In this document: positions 44,780 to 57,021 of the stretch, one piece after another
Layout of the letters: each line of letters starts with the position of its first letter
Position numbering within the stretch: the stretch's first letter is position 1
Assembly (NCBI GenBank): GCA_015680905.1
Contig: CM027377.1
Span: 55,759,501 to 55,823,500 of the forward strand
From: Coptis chinensis
Taxonomy: Eukaryota > Streptophyta > Magnoliopsida > Ranunculales > Ranunculaceae
DNA length: 64,000 bases
Direction of reading: 5' to 3'
Notes under the pieces: model-generated
What the model was told of the DNA's origin: nothing
Seen by the model: the letters and a program-made list of their open reading frames with translations, nothing else
Databases searched by the model: none
Position numbers and translations under genes: made by a program

Positions 44780-45273
44780 ATGCTAACCTCTCCATCCATA
44801 GACAAATCGGGTAAATGTGTCTTTGTTTTAAAAACATTTACTTCAACAGCAAGATGGCCAAAAGACATGGACATTGAACCATCGCGCAATTAATTAATGA
44901 GCGCATTGGCGGTTGCCGCCGGAAAGGGACGCTAAGATGATCGGACAGTCGTTAGCGACTTCGTATCGAGGATGACAAAATCAGCCGGATAGTAGAAATC
45001 CCTGAACTTTTACCAAAGACATTTTTTTCCCCATACCCTTAGGATACTTAATAGACCGAGCAGCTAATTGCAACGTCATTTTAGTGGGTTGCATCTCGTC
45101 TAGACCTATTTGTTTAGACAAATAAAACGGGAGTAAGTTAACACTAGCCCCCAGGTCTAATAACGCGATCGTCGTATAAGAATCTCCTAAGGTGCATTGT
45201 CTGATGAGGCGACCCGGGGGTCCTTGTACTTAACAATTCCATTATGTTCAGATAGAGTTGGGAATTGTTCTGT
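44780..45273 (-). pseudogene. N2 retropepsin-like protease
   Basis: In shifting frames, LLDLGASVNLLPFYLSKQIG (about 45180-45100) is readable, with the catalytic Asp intact as DLGAS, the form usual in Athila-type elements instead of DTG. The following part (DEMQPTKMTLQL, then SIKYPKG) is also readable. Frameshifts at about 45200 and 45000 break it. N3 (NLGA) and N4 (VLGA) have lost the Asp. Confidence 0.75.
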
Positions 45274-47126
45274 TCAAGAGGCGTCTTTTGGTATATTGGT
45301 CTTACGCCTAGTAGTACACAACTCCTTAAGAAAATTAGCATGGTGCGGTAGCTTTTTAATAGTTTCAAGGAAGGGAAGGTTTATAGTTAGATTCTTGAAA
45401 ACATCCCTAATCTCCTCATAATTAGTATCCCTAGTTAAAATGGCTAATTTTTGTGGAAGCGGTGGCTTCTGTCTATATTTAGCAATGGTATCACCTGGAT
45501 GTTTAACCTGGGCTTTCTGTTTCTTAGGTTGTGTTGTAACTGGTACCTCTACAGTGGTAGGCTCTTTAGTTTCCATTTCGGTATCTAGTAAAATAGCAGG
45601 TGTTGGGGTAACTATAGGCATAGTTACTTTGTTATCAACCACTCTGCCAGAACGGAGAGTGGTGATGGCCTTTAGCTCACCTATATTTTCATATTCATTA
45701 CTAGTATTATCGGTTACTTCAAAGGCTGTGTTTGTTGTTTTAGGATTAGGTATTACGTGATCTGGAAACACACCTTTCGGTTGGGCTTTATCTTGGGTCA
45801 ACTGTTGGCTTAAATTATTTACTGATTGTAGAAGCTATTGGTTAGAGTGAGCCATGGTTTGGAAAAGTTTTTGGCTCACTTGTATGAAGGTGTCAAGACG
45901 ATCCGGTTGTGTGGGTGTAGTAGTCACGGGTGGTGTGACTGGAACTATCTCGCGTGAATTATTTATTGGCGGATTTTGATAGTTATTATTTACCGGGATG
46001 ATACCTTTATTAGCATTATAATTATTATAACTACCTTGACCTTGTACTTGACCTTGTCAAGGTTGCACTTGGTTGTTGTAATTATTAAAATTACCCTGAC
46101 CCTGTCCTTGTCGTGGTGGAGCTTGGATAAAACTGTGCGTTGGCCTAACATATTGATTATTGTACCTTAGAGGTGTGACGTGTTGGTTATTTCTCCAACC
46201 GAAGTTGGGATTTTGTCTCTAAGGGGCGTTAGGTTCACTATTAATGGAACAAGCCTGTTCATAGGCTATAGGACAGTGGAAGTCGGGATGCTCGAGGTTC
46301 CAACATAAACTACATGGATTTGAATTTACATTCATGACGGGGATAGGCTTTTGTTGAACAGAAATGGCCTCTACCTTTTTAGTGAGTGATTCGATTAGAG
46401 TTTTAAGCTCAGGATCGTGCTTGATTGCAAACATACCGGCGGCCTTAACGGTATTAGAAGAACTAGCGGAGCGGTGGATATCGTCACTACCCCCCCAATT
46501 GTTATTTCGCTTAGTTTGATCCTCTATACATTTATAAGCCTCCGAGGCTCCTTTACTTAAGAAACTACCCCCATTCATTATGTCAATGACTTCTTTATGG
46601 TGGTGTAGAAGTCCTTTGAAAAAGGCACGAACTAATGTGTCTTTCGCTAGGTTATGATGTGGACACTCTATAAGGAGATCGGTGAAACGATTCCAAGCCT
46701 CTGAAAATGATTCATGAGGATTTTGTCGAAAGAAATGAATCTTAGAAAGCATCTCATCCGTCTTTAGGGGGTGGGTAAAATGTTCCATAAATAGCGGACA
46801 AGTTTAGCCCACGAAGTCCACGCAATTAGGCTTTGGGCAGTTAACCAAGACGCGCCCTTATCGGGCTAAGGTGAAAGGGAATACCCTCGTTTAATTTGTT
46901 CCGCACCAACCGTAGGATGATGGAATGTTGTAAGGACTTGTTCAATCCTACGCGTGTGTGCGATAAGGTTTTTCATGGTCTAAACCATGAAAATGGGTAA
47001 CAAATTAAAAATATTTGGGGGGATTCGGAAATCCCCCACTGGGTCTGCTAGAACGATGCAAGATTTGGGGCTATCGCTCAAGGCTTTATAAAAGTCCGGG
47101 AGAGGAGTCTCTCCTTCGTCGGGCAT
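45274..47126 (-). pseudogene. N2 gag (capsid, nucleocapsid, linker), frameshifted
   Basis: ATG at 47126 (MPDEGETPLPDFYKALSD). The capsid is broken several times between 47000 and 46790, then open at 46788-46219 with the TDLLIECPHHNLAKDTLV core and an intact zinc knuckle (CSLCWNLEHPDFHC, CX2CX4HX4C). The linker and pre-protease part is open at 45801-45274 (ELKAITTLRSGRVVDNK, then EIRDVFKNLTINLPFLETI and HANFLKELCTTRRKT), typical of the segment before an Athila-type protease. Gag would form the particle and bind RNA. Confidence 0.88.
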
Positions 47127-47773
47127 TGTGTTAGGTAGAGTATGTGGAATAGTAGCTAGAGGTGCAATGAGTGGTATACTAGATAGGCGTGCTTGTTGAT
47201 GTTGCTATGTAATTATGCTCGGTGTTTTTGTTTGACTAGATCTTAATCTCATGCAAGGCTAAGACTCCAAACAATTACGTCAACACTCCAAACAATTCTG
47301 ATATACTAGTATAAACCTCTAACAGGAGATGCGAGGTGTGGAAGAAAGGAATACCTGATTGCGTCCTTGCTTCGCTTATGAATAGTGTCTTGTTTACGCG
47401 TGTTCAATGTATATAACAAGTTAGAACACTGAAAAACTTGAAAAATCGAAGTTCGAATCAAACCTGTGGAAATCCGGCAAAATTCAGCTCAGGGCATAGG
47501 TGCACTCACTTTGGGCGCAGGTCGCGCTCAGTGTAAGTTTAAGTTACAAGTTTGGGCGCCGGGCCTTCGGCTTCCCAAGAACTTAGGCGCAGTGCGCTCC
47601 TTTTTGGCCGAAGTCGCCCCGCAATTTTTTTTTTTCTCAGAAGTTTTCAATGCTGAAACGGACAACCACAGTATGAATCAAACAAGGGTGGGTGGGTTTA
47701 ATGGGACTTTAAGAAGAGTACTTATACTACGAAAACAATGCGAAAGTGAAACTAAGATGGCAGCGGCGCCATT
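47127..47773 (-). other. N2 leader with GC dyads and primer binding site
   Basis: PBS (sense TGGCGCCGCTGCCATC) at 47771-47756. GC-rich words related to GAGCGCACCTGCGCCC are scattered at 47490-47625. Open frames on the plus strand here are shadows of the GC-rich stretch. Confidence 0.75.
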
Positions 47774-49415
47774 TGATAAAACATAAAACATAAAAATGAA
47801 TAGTTTACCTACGAAATGAACGATAAAACTCAAAACGTAAGTAAACTAAAACTATTTTACATGCCTAAATTTTATCAAAGATTTCTACTCTCAATCCTAT
47901 GAGATATAGTGGAGTAGAGTGATTCGTTCCACTCCTAGTCCTTCCAAGATGTTGTTCTCTACGATAAGTAAACTTAACTAAAGTCTAATGAGAGATTTAC
48001 GAAATGGCAACTAGACTACGATGTAACTACCCACAAGATGCAACTAGTCGACTATTAGAACAACTATGGGAATGCTACATCGATTCTATGATAAGGAGTT
48101 GAGGGGGATTGATTCCACCTTAACTCGACTTAATCCTACTAACGGCGAATCGTCGTAATCCGAATTGAACTGCTTCGCAGAACAATCTAGTTACTCCTAA
48201 TCCCTAATTACACATGGCATTTCTACCAATTCATAATTAGCATGTGAACGATTACACCCCATTCTCATGGTGAACTAATCATTTCTAGAGTGGAAAGGAA
48301 ATTACGACGGCTCTACGATAATCGGGATCAAGCTTTCATCAAGGCTTCTCAACCCCCTCAAATGGAGGTTTAGCCGAGAATCATCACGCTATCATTCCCA
48401 ATGGAATTCAAACAAGACATGATATAAAGATTGAAACTTTGCTTGTTTAAACTCAATTCAAAGCTACTAATGCAATAATTGAATTAAACTAATAATGACA
48501 AATAATTAAATCTACGAATTGAAATTAAACAATTAATGGAAATGAAACTAGATTATGGAGAACACTATTTTATTAATCTAATGAAAAATAAAACAATGAT
48601 TCAAATACTAAATTAATAATCTAACTAATCTAGGTCTAGCTATCTATGTAATAAGGGAATTTAGATCTAAACAATTGTAAATGACAAGAATCGAAATTGA
48701 CAAACTAGATATTTTATTTATCAAACTAATTAAGAACAATGATTCTAAGAGTTTAATCTAAAACAAGAATTGAATTTAAACTAAACTTAATTTAATTAAT
48801 GAAAACTAGATCTAGAATTATCTATAGTTTTAGGTCTAACTAGCTACCATTAACAAAGAGTTAGCTTTGGTTTTTATACTTTCAGATCCAAAAATCGTGC
48901 ATGGGCTTGGAGTCATGTTTTGGGCCAGAGAATCAGGCCCAAAACCCAATTCTTTCAGTCCAAAAAGGCCTCTTCAGCTGCAGTTGGCTCCAACAGACTT
49001 TTCGTCCACTTTTGCTCCTCTAATTGGATCGAGGCTTAGACCATTAGAACGCTCTTTCCGAGACGGTCGTTTTGACATAAGGTAGGCCCCATTCCGAGGT
49101 CTGAGTGCAAAGATATGGCCTTCGGATGTTCTGCTGACTTGTGTGCTGTTTCTGCCCGCGTCGACTTTTCAGCTTTTGACCGGGCTTTAGAAAGGCTTTG
49201 TCTTCTTGAATCTTGGCCTTTAATCACGGAACTCTTTAGTAACCGACCTTTGCTCCTTTATCTCGCTAAAGTGGCACATTTCTGCACATAATGGACTTTG
49301 AAGCCTGGAATGCATAAAAACACGTAATCAGTGTTAACTCTTAATTATTACTCACATAATTGGTCTAAAAGTATGATTGTTACAGGGTTAAAACTACAGT
49401 TTTGGGCTCTTGTCA
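47774..49415 (-). repeat. N2 5' LTR
   Basis: 1642 bp; it ends CTCTTGTCA on the plus strand (one change from TATCA), followed by the TGAGT duplication. Its TATA-like motif, minus strand, is near 48872. Confidence 0.93.
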
Positions 49416-49420
49416 TGAGT

Positions 49421-49483
49421 CAACCTTATCTGTTGAAAAGGAGTCACTAAAGAATTCTTTGCTAGTGTCTCTGCCGGTCCTTG
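49421..49483 (-). pseudogene. LINE ORF1, middle fragment between N2 and N4
   Basis: Only 63 bases plus the two target duplications survive between the insertions. In sense the fragment reads QGPAETLAKNSLVTPFQQI and joins in frame to VEDG upstream (59787) and to THPDAELF downstream (23982). This double frame match is strong evidence that the three distant pieces were one LINE gene. Confidence 0.82.
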
Positions 49484-49488
49484 GCCAC

Positions 49489-50990
49489 TGATAGCACGTA
49501 AAAACTAAACTAGATTACTCTAACCTTATTCTTACGGTATCAATTATTTATTTCCTACTCTCACATATATATTCATCCAATATATAGAGTACGGAATCAT
49601 TCCTCTCTTAACTCTCTAGTCTTAAACGAATTCAACTAATTAAACACAGAAAACATTGGTGAGAGTAATGTGTGATGTAAAATTTCTATTCTACAATTAT
49701 ACTATGGATTCAAATAACTTTATATTAACTAAACTAATAAAAATATAGATGAATCAAATATGGAGAAAGCTAGATAGAGATTGAAATCCACTTTTTAAGT
49801 TCTTAACATGCTAGCATAGATTTGTATAGAAAACCCTAGTCTAGATATTCTCACACAAGATTAAAATATAAAGACTAGACCTTTAATGATCCCTAATTAC
49901 TTTATACTATCTCTAGTCATAAAATAATTAGCATGAGAGAAAGCTTGTTCCCATTATCATGGCAAACTCAATATTCTCTAGTTTAGGTTAAACTCTTCTT
50001 ATCTCTAAGTTAAGAAAAACATAAACTTAAAATCCTAAACAACAAATCTATACTAATAAATCAAGTCCCCTCAAAGCTTCATTCAACTCCCTCTAATGGA
50101 AGTTTAGCTTTGATTCATGGGACTATCAGGAACAAAATAATGAAAAGAATACATAATAGAAAGAGAAGCAATTGAATTGAATAATAAGTAAGCTTTTATT
50201 AAATGGTTCTAATGGAGGCTACAAAGATAAATCTAAATTAAAACGAGGAAATATAACTAATTACTTGAATTCTAAAACTAATTATGATTCTAAATAATAA
50301 TCTACTTTGTTCTAACACTAATTAATTCAAGGTAAAAACTAGATCTAAAACAAACTATTGGAACTAATTAATGGAGTCTAACCTAATTTTCTAATCTAGA
50401 TCTAACTATCCTTAAGAGCTAAGTCTTCTCCATACAAATGGAGGAGACCAGATCCACTTTTTCGTACATGGGCTGAGGAGCCATGTTTTGGGCCGGAAAA
50501 TTGAGCCCAGAACCCAATTCTTCAATCCACAGAGGCCTTTTCTGCTAGATTTTACTTCTATGGACTTTTTGTCTACTTTTGCTCCTCTGATTGTGTCAAG
50601 ACATGAACCATTAGAAAGCTCTTTCCAAGCCGGTCATTTTGACATAAGGTAGGCTCGATTCCGAGGTCTGAGTCCAAAGATACGGTCTCCGGAAGTTCTA
50701 CTAACTTTTGTGCGCTGTTTCTGCCCACGTTGATTTTGACTTTTCAGCTTTAACCGGGCTTTAAAAAGATTTTTTCTACTTGAATCTTGGCCTTTAATCA
50801 CAGAACTTCCTAGTAAGGCACCCTTGCTCCTTTATCTCCCAAAAGGGGCGCATTTCTGCACAAATTCGACTACAAAGCCTGAAATACATAAGAACACGAT
50901 AGCAGTACTAACTCTTACTTATTAATCACATAATTAGTCAAAAGCGATATTGTTAAAGGGGTTAAAACTACAGTTTTGGGCTCTTATGAA
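49489..50990 (-). repeat. N4 3' LTR
   Basis: 1502 bp on the plus strand from TGATAGCACGTAAAAAC to CTCTTATGA (normally TATCA). It matches 57022-59786 without that copy's internal insertion. Confidence 0.92.
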
Positions 50991-53057
50991 ACCACCCCCA
51001 AACAGCATTTTGCTTGCCCTCAAGCAAATATGAGAAATTAGAATAAGTGACAAAAATGGAGTTCTAACTAATCTCGTTTCGCCGAGTGTGATTGCATTGA
51101 CCATATGCAACAAGGCCTTAAACCACTAGGAATTCCCTAGTGGACGAGTTATAGCCTCGTGAGAGTTTCCCAATGAAGGTACTCACAAACTTCATCTATA
51201 CTACAACGACTAAGAAATAAAACTATTGTTTCCTTATTTATGTCTCAATGACCAAAAATGGAGTTCTAACTAATCTCGTTTTGCCGAGTGCGATTGCATT
51301 GACCATATGCAACAAGGCCTTAAACCACTAGGAATTCCCTAGTGGACGAGTTATAGCCTCGTGAGAGTTTCCCAGTGAAGGTACTCACAAACTTCATCTA
51401 TACTACAACGACTAAGAAATAAAACTATTGTTTCCTTATTTATGTCTCAATGATCTATACAACTCACTAGTATTTAAACAAGAATGATCATTCTAAAACT
51501 TAAACTAATACATGCATAACAACCAAATCATCTTAAGAAAAACAACTATACAATGAACTATGATATGAAATGCAATGGCAGGTCCGTTTCTGAAACTTTT
51601 GGGTAACGTACCTAAGTAGGTTCTCACAAGGAATGTGTCAAAACACATAACACTCTGATTTTTCCACTCAAGTTTGCTAACTCTAGTGTGTAGTAGGCAC
51701 ACGTTTCCTCACAATCTCAATGACAATCCAAGGAAGCCGAGGTCGATCAAACACATCTACCACTTACTATCACACCAACCTATTCCTAATTGAGCTAGAG
51801 GTCTTTATTAGGTGATACGGGGCGTAGGTGTTGGCTAAAGAAGAAAGGAAATGGATATTCAAAAAGACAAGTCTGAGAAAGTAGGGTCTTCATATTATGT
51901 AACTAGAGAAAACCTTGTTCTTTTGCTTCTACATTTTCTTTCCATCCTTAGCCTTTTTATTTTGGTTTTTTTACTCCTTTTATTCTATTTTTGGAGTTTT
52001 TATTTTCTTTGGATGGAAACTTTTTTTTTTCTTTTCTGAAGCAACTAACTAATTTTTGTTTACATTTCTATTCTCTTTTCTTCACTCATCCCATTTCTCA
52101 GACTTATCCAGATAGGTAGACTGATTTTATTTTTTCTTTTGTTTTATTGGGTAAAGGATTTGTGGTTTGTGAAAAGGCTAATGAAAAGCTCAGTGGGGCG
52201 ACTAGCGGATAATAAATTTCATATAGGTGTGAATTTCTGGCTATATCAATCCAAAGAGGGACTAAATTCTCGCTTAAGATATGGTGTGGTGATCAAGCAA
52301 GTGGATGTGTGATATCTCTACTCGGAATTTACTTCTCCCTTGTGTCATCACTCAGATATTTCACTCTTATGAGGCTTTTAGGCTAGATGCTCACAGGATA
52401 TGTATTAAGTACTCTAACTTAGGTCTCAGAAAAATACTGCCAAGTACAATCAAAGATGCTCATGCAAGATGTTCGTGAAAAGATGCAATGACTATTACCT
52501 ACGTATTAATCTATGTTTCAAAAATTAAATCCTAATTCAAGTACTACGTGAGATTTCTAGACTAATATCATCATAGAGAAGAGAACAATACCATTATCAC
52601 TAAGTGCCTAGTATAAACAATATTTATGATTTTTAATTTTTTTTTTATATAAAGAAAAGTGCGAAATTTACATCCTAAAAGTGCCTAATTTTTGCAAATG
52701 TTTCTATCCCACCCCCAAACAATCGAATGCTTTGTCCTCAAAGTGTAAAGAGATAAGGAAAGAATTTACCATAGAAACGTGGCAAAAATTGGCAGTACTT
52801 GTAATAGAAATATTGTAAAAATGATATGATAACATGAAGCACAATTAAACTGTTATGTACGAACTAATACAAACTCTACTGGAGTAAACATGACGAGCAA
52901 ATGGTGGCAAAAAGATTTGAAATGTAATACCAAAATACGCCACCCCCAAACAAAATTAGAAAACTCTTTTTAAGTTTGAAAATTTTTGTTTGGCCTATAC
53001 TCCAGAAAGTTGTTATTGTACAAAAACTTGGGTCTTTTAAAGTCAGATTCCCTAGAC
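50991..53057 (-). other. N4 polypurine tract and 3' non-coding region
   Basis: True polypurine tract at 50991-51004 and two further G-runs (plus strand CCCACCCCCAAAC at 52708-52720; CCACCCCCAAAC at 52940-52951). The two extra runs are only about 220 bases apart, with no ORF between them, where N2 and N3 have ORFX and ORFY. Confidence 0.72.
51048..51450. repeat. Direct tandem duplication of about 201 bp (N4)
   Basis: 51048-51248 and 51249-51450 are nearly identical and contiguous. Each copy contains the conserved hairpin (51123-51143 and 51325-51345). The other elements have a single copy. Confidence 0.92.
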
Positions 53058-53815
53058 TTAATGTGATATATATGTATTAACATGCAGTTTCCCATATATC
53101 AATAATCTAAATAATTGTGGATCTTTCCATAAATAGTTAACATGGGATGCACCATTAAATAGAATTAAGCACCAAGATTTCCTATGGCATGGCTTAGTAG
53201 AATGGGAGTGAATTCTGATGGATCTAGCACCTAATCGAGCATAAAGTTTCTTCTTTTTCTTTGAACGAAAAGATGTCCAAGTGAATGATCGTGAGAAAAT
53301 GGCTGGTTGTGGAAGATACTTGGAATATGGATAAGTGTTAGAAGAAAAGGGTGGGAAGAATGATTGGATTCTGTGGGGGATTAGCTCATGTAGTTGGTGG
53401 TAGGGTGGTGCTCTAGGCAGTGCTTGAGAGGGTGGATCATCACAGGCTCTTAGAAACTCGTTGAATTCCTCATCTAGGTTGTTCGCATCAATATAATTAT
53501 GGTATTCATCTCCATTTTGAGGAATTCATCTATCTCGTCTATTGTGAGGTTTACTCCATCTCTTGTAGTGTCGGAAGGCAGGGTGGAAAATTCTTTCTCT
53601 AGTTCAGTTATGTACAAGGAGTCAAAATTATGATCTTTGTCTTCTTCCATAAGAGGGGTATCTACTAGTGTATGGACGAGATCGTCGGAAGCACCAATTT
53701 GATATACCAAACTCTCAATAAACTTAACTTCACCTTCTACAAGAAAACCTAGTTGTCTCTGTTTTTGTCTAAGCATGTTAACTTCCACAGAAAGATTTCC
53801 AAAAGAAAGAGTCAT
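53058..53815 (-). pseudogene. N4 post-protease segment and proline-rich tail
   Basis: 53815-53474 is open (MTLSFGNLSVEVNML, then GFLVEGEVKFIESLVYQIG, and DEIDEFLK). After a frameshift the Pro/Ser/Phe-rich part follows, then the conserved ending (WKDPQLFRLLIYGKLH) with a stop at 53058-53060. The segment parallels the N1 ORF at 4144-4854, where the preceding protease core is deleted, and fixes the breakpoint of that deletion. Function unknown. Confidence 0.65.
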
Positions 53816-54450
53816 TGAGCCATCCTGGCAATTGATTTAAACATTGGCAGTTGCCAAGAAAGGACGCCCTAAGATGATGAGAATAGAATCATGAGCAACT
53901 TTTGTGTCAAGAATAACAAAGTCGCCTGGATAGTAAAAATCCAGCACTTTAACGAGAATGTTTTCAACTACACCCTTAGGATACTTAATAGAATGATCGG
54001 CTAACTGCAAAGTCATTTTGGTTGGTTAATGTTTTGTTAGACCTAGTTGTTTATATAAAAAAAAGGGAGTAAGTTAACACTCGCTCCTAGGACTAATAAA
54101 GCAGTTGTTATGAAGGTATCACCTAAGGTGCATTGTACAGTAGGACGACTAGGGTCCTTGTACTTAACAATTCCGTTATGTTCAGATAAAGAGGGATATT
54201 GTTTAGTTAAGAATGTTTCATGGGGCATGTTGGTTTTCCTCTTCTTAGTGCACAGCTCTTTTAGAAACTTAGCGTGTCTAGGTAGACTTTTTATAGCATC
54301 TAGAAAAGGTAGGTTTATAGTCAGATTTTTAAACACTTCCCTAATCTCATCAAAAATTTTGTCCTTTTTAGACATAACTAGTCTCTGGGGATATGGTGGT
54401 TTATCTATATATTTAGCAATATTATTAGTCTTTGCTTTATCTCTAGCCAT
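53816..54450 (-). pseudogene. N4 pre-protease region and retropepsin-like protease
   Basis: Open at 54450-54043: PPYPQRLVMSKKDKIFDEIR, then VFKNLTINLPFLDAI, KSLPRHAKFLKELCTKKRKT, and the protease start TVQCTLGDTFITTALLVLGASVNLLPF. The catalytic Asp position reads V (VLGAS), so the enzyme is inactive even before the stop at 54043. The remainder of the domain (Lys-Val-Leu, PGDFVILD-like) lies in other frames down to about 53816. Confidence 0.8.
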
Positions 54451-54644
54451 TTTCCATCTAGGTGTCCATATTGGAACCTCTACAGGTGTAGGATCATCAA
54501 TTTCTATGACAGTATTCGATATGGTTTTATTTTCAGTTCTGTTTGTGGGTGGTCTTTAGGCATAGCTACTTTGTTATCAACTACTCTCCCTGAACGAAGG
54601 GTAGTGACTGCCTGTAGGTCCCCTGGGGTTATATTACCGTTACA

Positions 54645-55894
54645 CTAAATACTTTTTATTTCGAAAGCGGTGTTTGTTGACTTAGAATTAGGCGCTGCTT
54701 GACCTGGAAACACACCTGTTTGGTTATTATTTTGGTTAGGAGATATGTCAATAACCTTTTGGCACAAAGACTGCATCATTTGCATCGTTTGTTTCATCAT
54801 ATTAGAGTTTTGATCATGCTGATCTTTCATCAAGTTAAAGTTTTGTTGCATAATTTGATTTTGTTTCTCTAACAAGGTCACTACTATTTCGTTTGTAGAT
54901 GGTTGAACTGTAATTAAGGCTTGTTGAGCGTTCATGTCTTGATGTTGATAGTTCTGGGTCATAGGCACTAAACCTCTATTCTGGTCACCTAAGTTTCCTT
55001 GTCTTTGAGGTTGAGTTAACTGGTGGAATTTTGATGGTTGTGGTGGTGGTTGTGCATAGACAAGAGGACAATAGAAGTCGGAATGCTCAAGACTAAAACA
55101 AACATTACAACGAGTAGATTTAATGTTCATGACTGGAGTGGGTTGTTGTTGAACAGAGATGGCGTCTACCTTTTTAGTGAGGGCATCGATAAGAGTTTTA
55201 AGCTCAGAATCAGGTTTAACCTCAAAAGAAGAAAGAGTGGAGTGGGAAGAGTTGTTACCTCCACAATTGTTGTTCCTCTTAGATTGATCTTCTAAGAATG
55301 AATAAGCCTCTAAGGCTTCTTTACTAAGAAAACTACCCCCAGTCATGATATCTAGAACCTCCTTATTATGATGTAAAGGCCCCTTGAAGAAGGCACGAAC
55401 AAGCGTGTCCTTCGCAAGATTATGATGCTGGCATTCAATGAGAAGATCAGTGAAACAATTCCAGGCCTCTGAAAAGGATTCATGAGGATTCTGGTGAAGA
55501 AATGAATCTTTTGAAGCATTTCATCTGTCTTCAGTGGTGGGTAAAACTGTTCCTTGAACAATTGAACAAGATTAGCCCATGAGTCCATAGAGTTTGGCAT
55601 TTGGGTAGTTAACCAAGACGCCGCCTTTTCGGCTAGGGTGAATGGAAACACCCTAAGTTTAACTTGATCCGGACTTATGCTAGGATGATGGAATGTAGTG
55701 AGAACTTGGTCTATCCTATGCATATGCTGGTAAGGCTTCTCGTGGTCTAAACCATGAAAAACTGGTAACAAGTTGAATATATTAGGGGGAATTCAAAAAT
55801 CCCCCACTAGGTTTGCAAGAACGATGCACGACTTAGGGCCATCGTTTAGGGCTTTATAAAAATTAGAGAGAGGAGTCTCTTGTTCTTTAGCCAT
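54645..55894 (-). pseudogene. N4 gag (capsid, nucleocapsid), frameshifted
   Basis: ATG at 55894 (MAKEQETPLSNFYKALND). A capsid core (LRVFPFTLAEKAASWL, SWANLVQLFKEQFYPP) is open at 55771-55352, with a frameshift after KIHFF. The second part is open at 55346-54645: GGSFLSKEALEAYSFLEDQ, an intact zinc knuckle (CNVCFSLEHSDFYC, CX2CX4HX4C) and a Gln/Met-rich linker. It ends shortly before the TTLRSGRV motif (about 54600). This is the best reference for the N1-type Gag. Confidence 0.88.
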
Positions 55895-57021
55895 TGATGC
55901 AGGTGTAGTGTATGAAATTCTAGATAGGCGTGTGGTATTTATGTCTACGAAAAACAAGCCTGATTATACTGGAATTAAAACTCCTCTAACAGAAGAGGCG
56001 AGGAGTGGAAGAAGGAGTACCTGAATGCCTCCTTGCTACACGTTTGAATAGCATCTTGTATACACGATCTTAGTGTTTGTATGATGTTAGAAACATTGAA
56101 TAAATTGAAGAAATGAAAATTTGGACTGACCTGTGAAAATCGGGCTGCTCCAGAAGAGGGCGAGGGTCGCGCTAAAAAATGGCCTTGGTAGGGCGCGGAT
56201 CGCGCTCCTGTCTAACTCAAGTTCCAGGTGGTTGAGCGTGGGGCGCGCTTGGAAATAGGCTACCTAGGGTGCGGGTCATGCTCGTGATTGACACAATGTC
56301 TAGGCGGTTGAGCTCGGGGCGTGCTCGTGCTTGACACAATGTCCAGGAAGTTGAGCGTGGGGCGCGCTTGGAAATAGGCTATCTAGGGCGTGGGACGCTC
56401 TCCAAAAAATTTGAAATTTTTACAGTAGTTTGCTAAGACGTCTATCAAGTAGCCAGTAGAAGTTCAAATCAATCGGAGCTATGAAAGTCCTTCTACTGCC
56501 CTTCAAAGTTTGTGAAACAGTTTTCGGACACAATACAAACAACTGGAAGGTTAACCAATCAAAACAAAGACAAATTTCCAAAATTTTACTGGAGACTCCT
56601 GACTTAGGATAGATACTCCTGTAAAACGTTTAGAATTTTTGGAACTACCTAAGTAACCTTACTTGTCTATTTTTCAAGAACTTATGGTTTGAAAACTGAA
56701 ATGCAACACTGAAAAGATCGTAGTTGTTCACATGGTAAAATAATTAGGAAAAATCTGACAAAATTACAGTAAATCAATAACACCATAAGGATTATGAATG
56801 TAAATTTTCAGAATTTTTTGAAATTTACAAATACCTTTACAGCAGTGTTTTCCTCTATGAATCCGCAGCCCCTATGCCTAAAATAGTGAACAGTTTCAAA
56901 AATTCAAGAAATAAGAATAAAAAATGAAAAGGGTGGGTGGGTAGAGAATCGGGGATTGCCCCTTGAATTCAAGCAATTGAATTCTTGTCTTGAGTGAGAC
57001 TAAGATGGCAGTGGCACCATT
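55895..57021 (-). other. N4 leader with GC words and mutated primer binding site
   Basis: PBS (sense TGGTGCCACTGCCATC) at 57019-57004. GC words (GGGCGCGGATCGCGCTCC and relatives) recur at 56155-56405, partly as a degenerate repeat of about 60-120 bp containing TTGAGCGTGGGGCGCGC. No ORF. Confidence 0.7.

Larger units (their letters stand above)
23983..49415 (-). mobile_element. N2: pol-less Athila-like LTR retrotransposon in LINE ORF1, itself holding N3
   Basis: The TGAGT duplication lies at 23978-23982 and 49416-49420. The 5' LTR (sense) is 47774-49415 and the 3' LTR is 23983-25626; the two share a variant not seen in N3 (about 1.64 kb, with CGATAAAACTCAAAACG). The internal region is 47773-38260 plus 25634-25627, interrupted by N3. 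Sense order: PBS, leader, gag, protease, proline-rich tail, ORFX, ORFY, 3' non-coding region, polypurine tract. No reverse transcriptase, RNase H or integrase was found. The element is the best-preserved example here of the three-ORF arrangement. Confidence 0.93.

Noticed and set aside
23983-49415. True tandem LTR array from unequal crossing-over
   Set aside because: Two separate target duplications (TGAGT outside, CACCC inside) and distinct LTR variants show insertion of N3 into N2.
54110-54559. 149-codon plus-strand ORF
   Set aside because: Exact antisense shadow of the N4 protease region.
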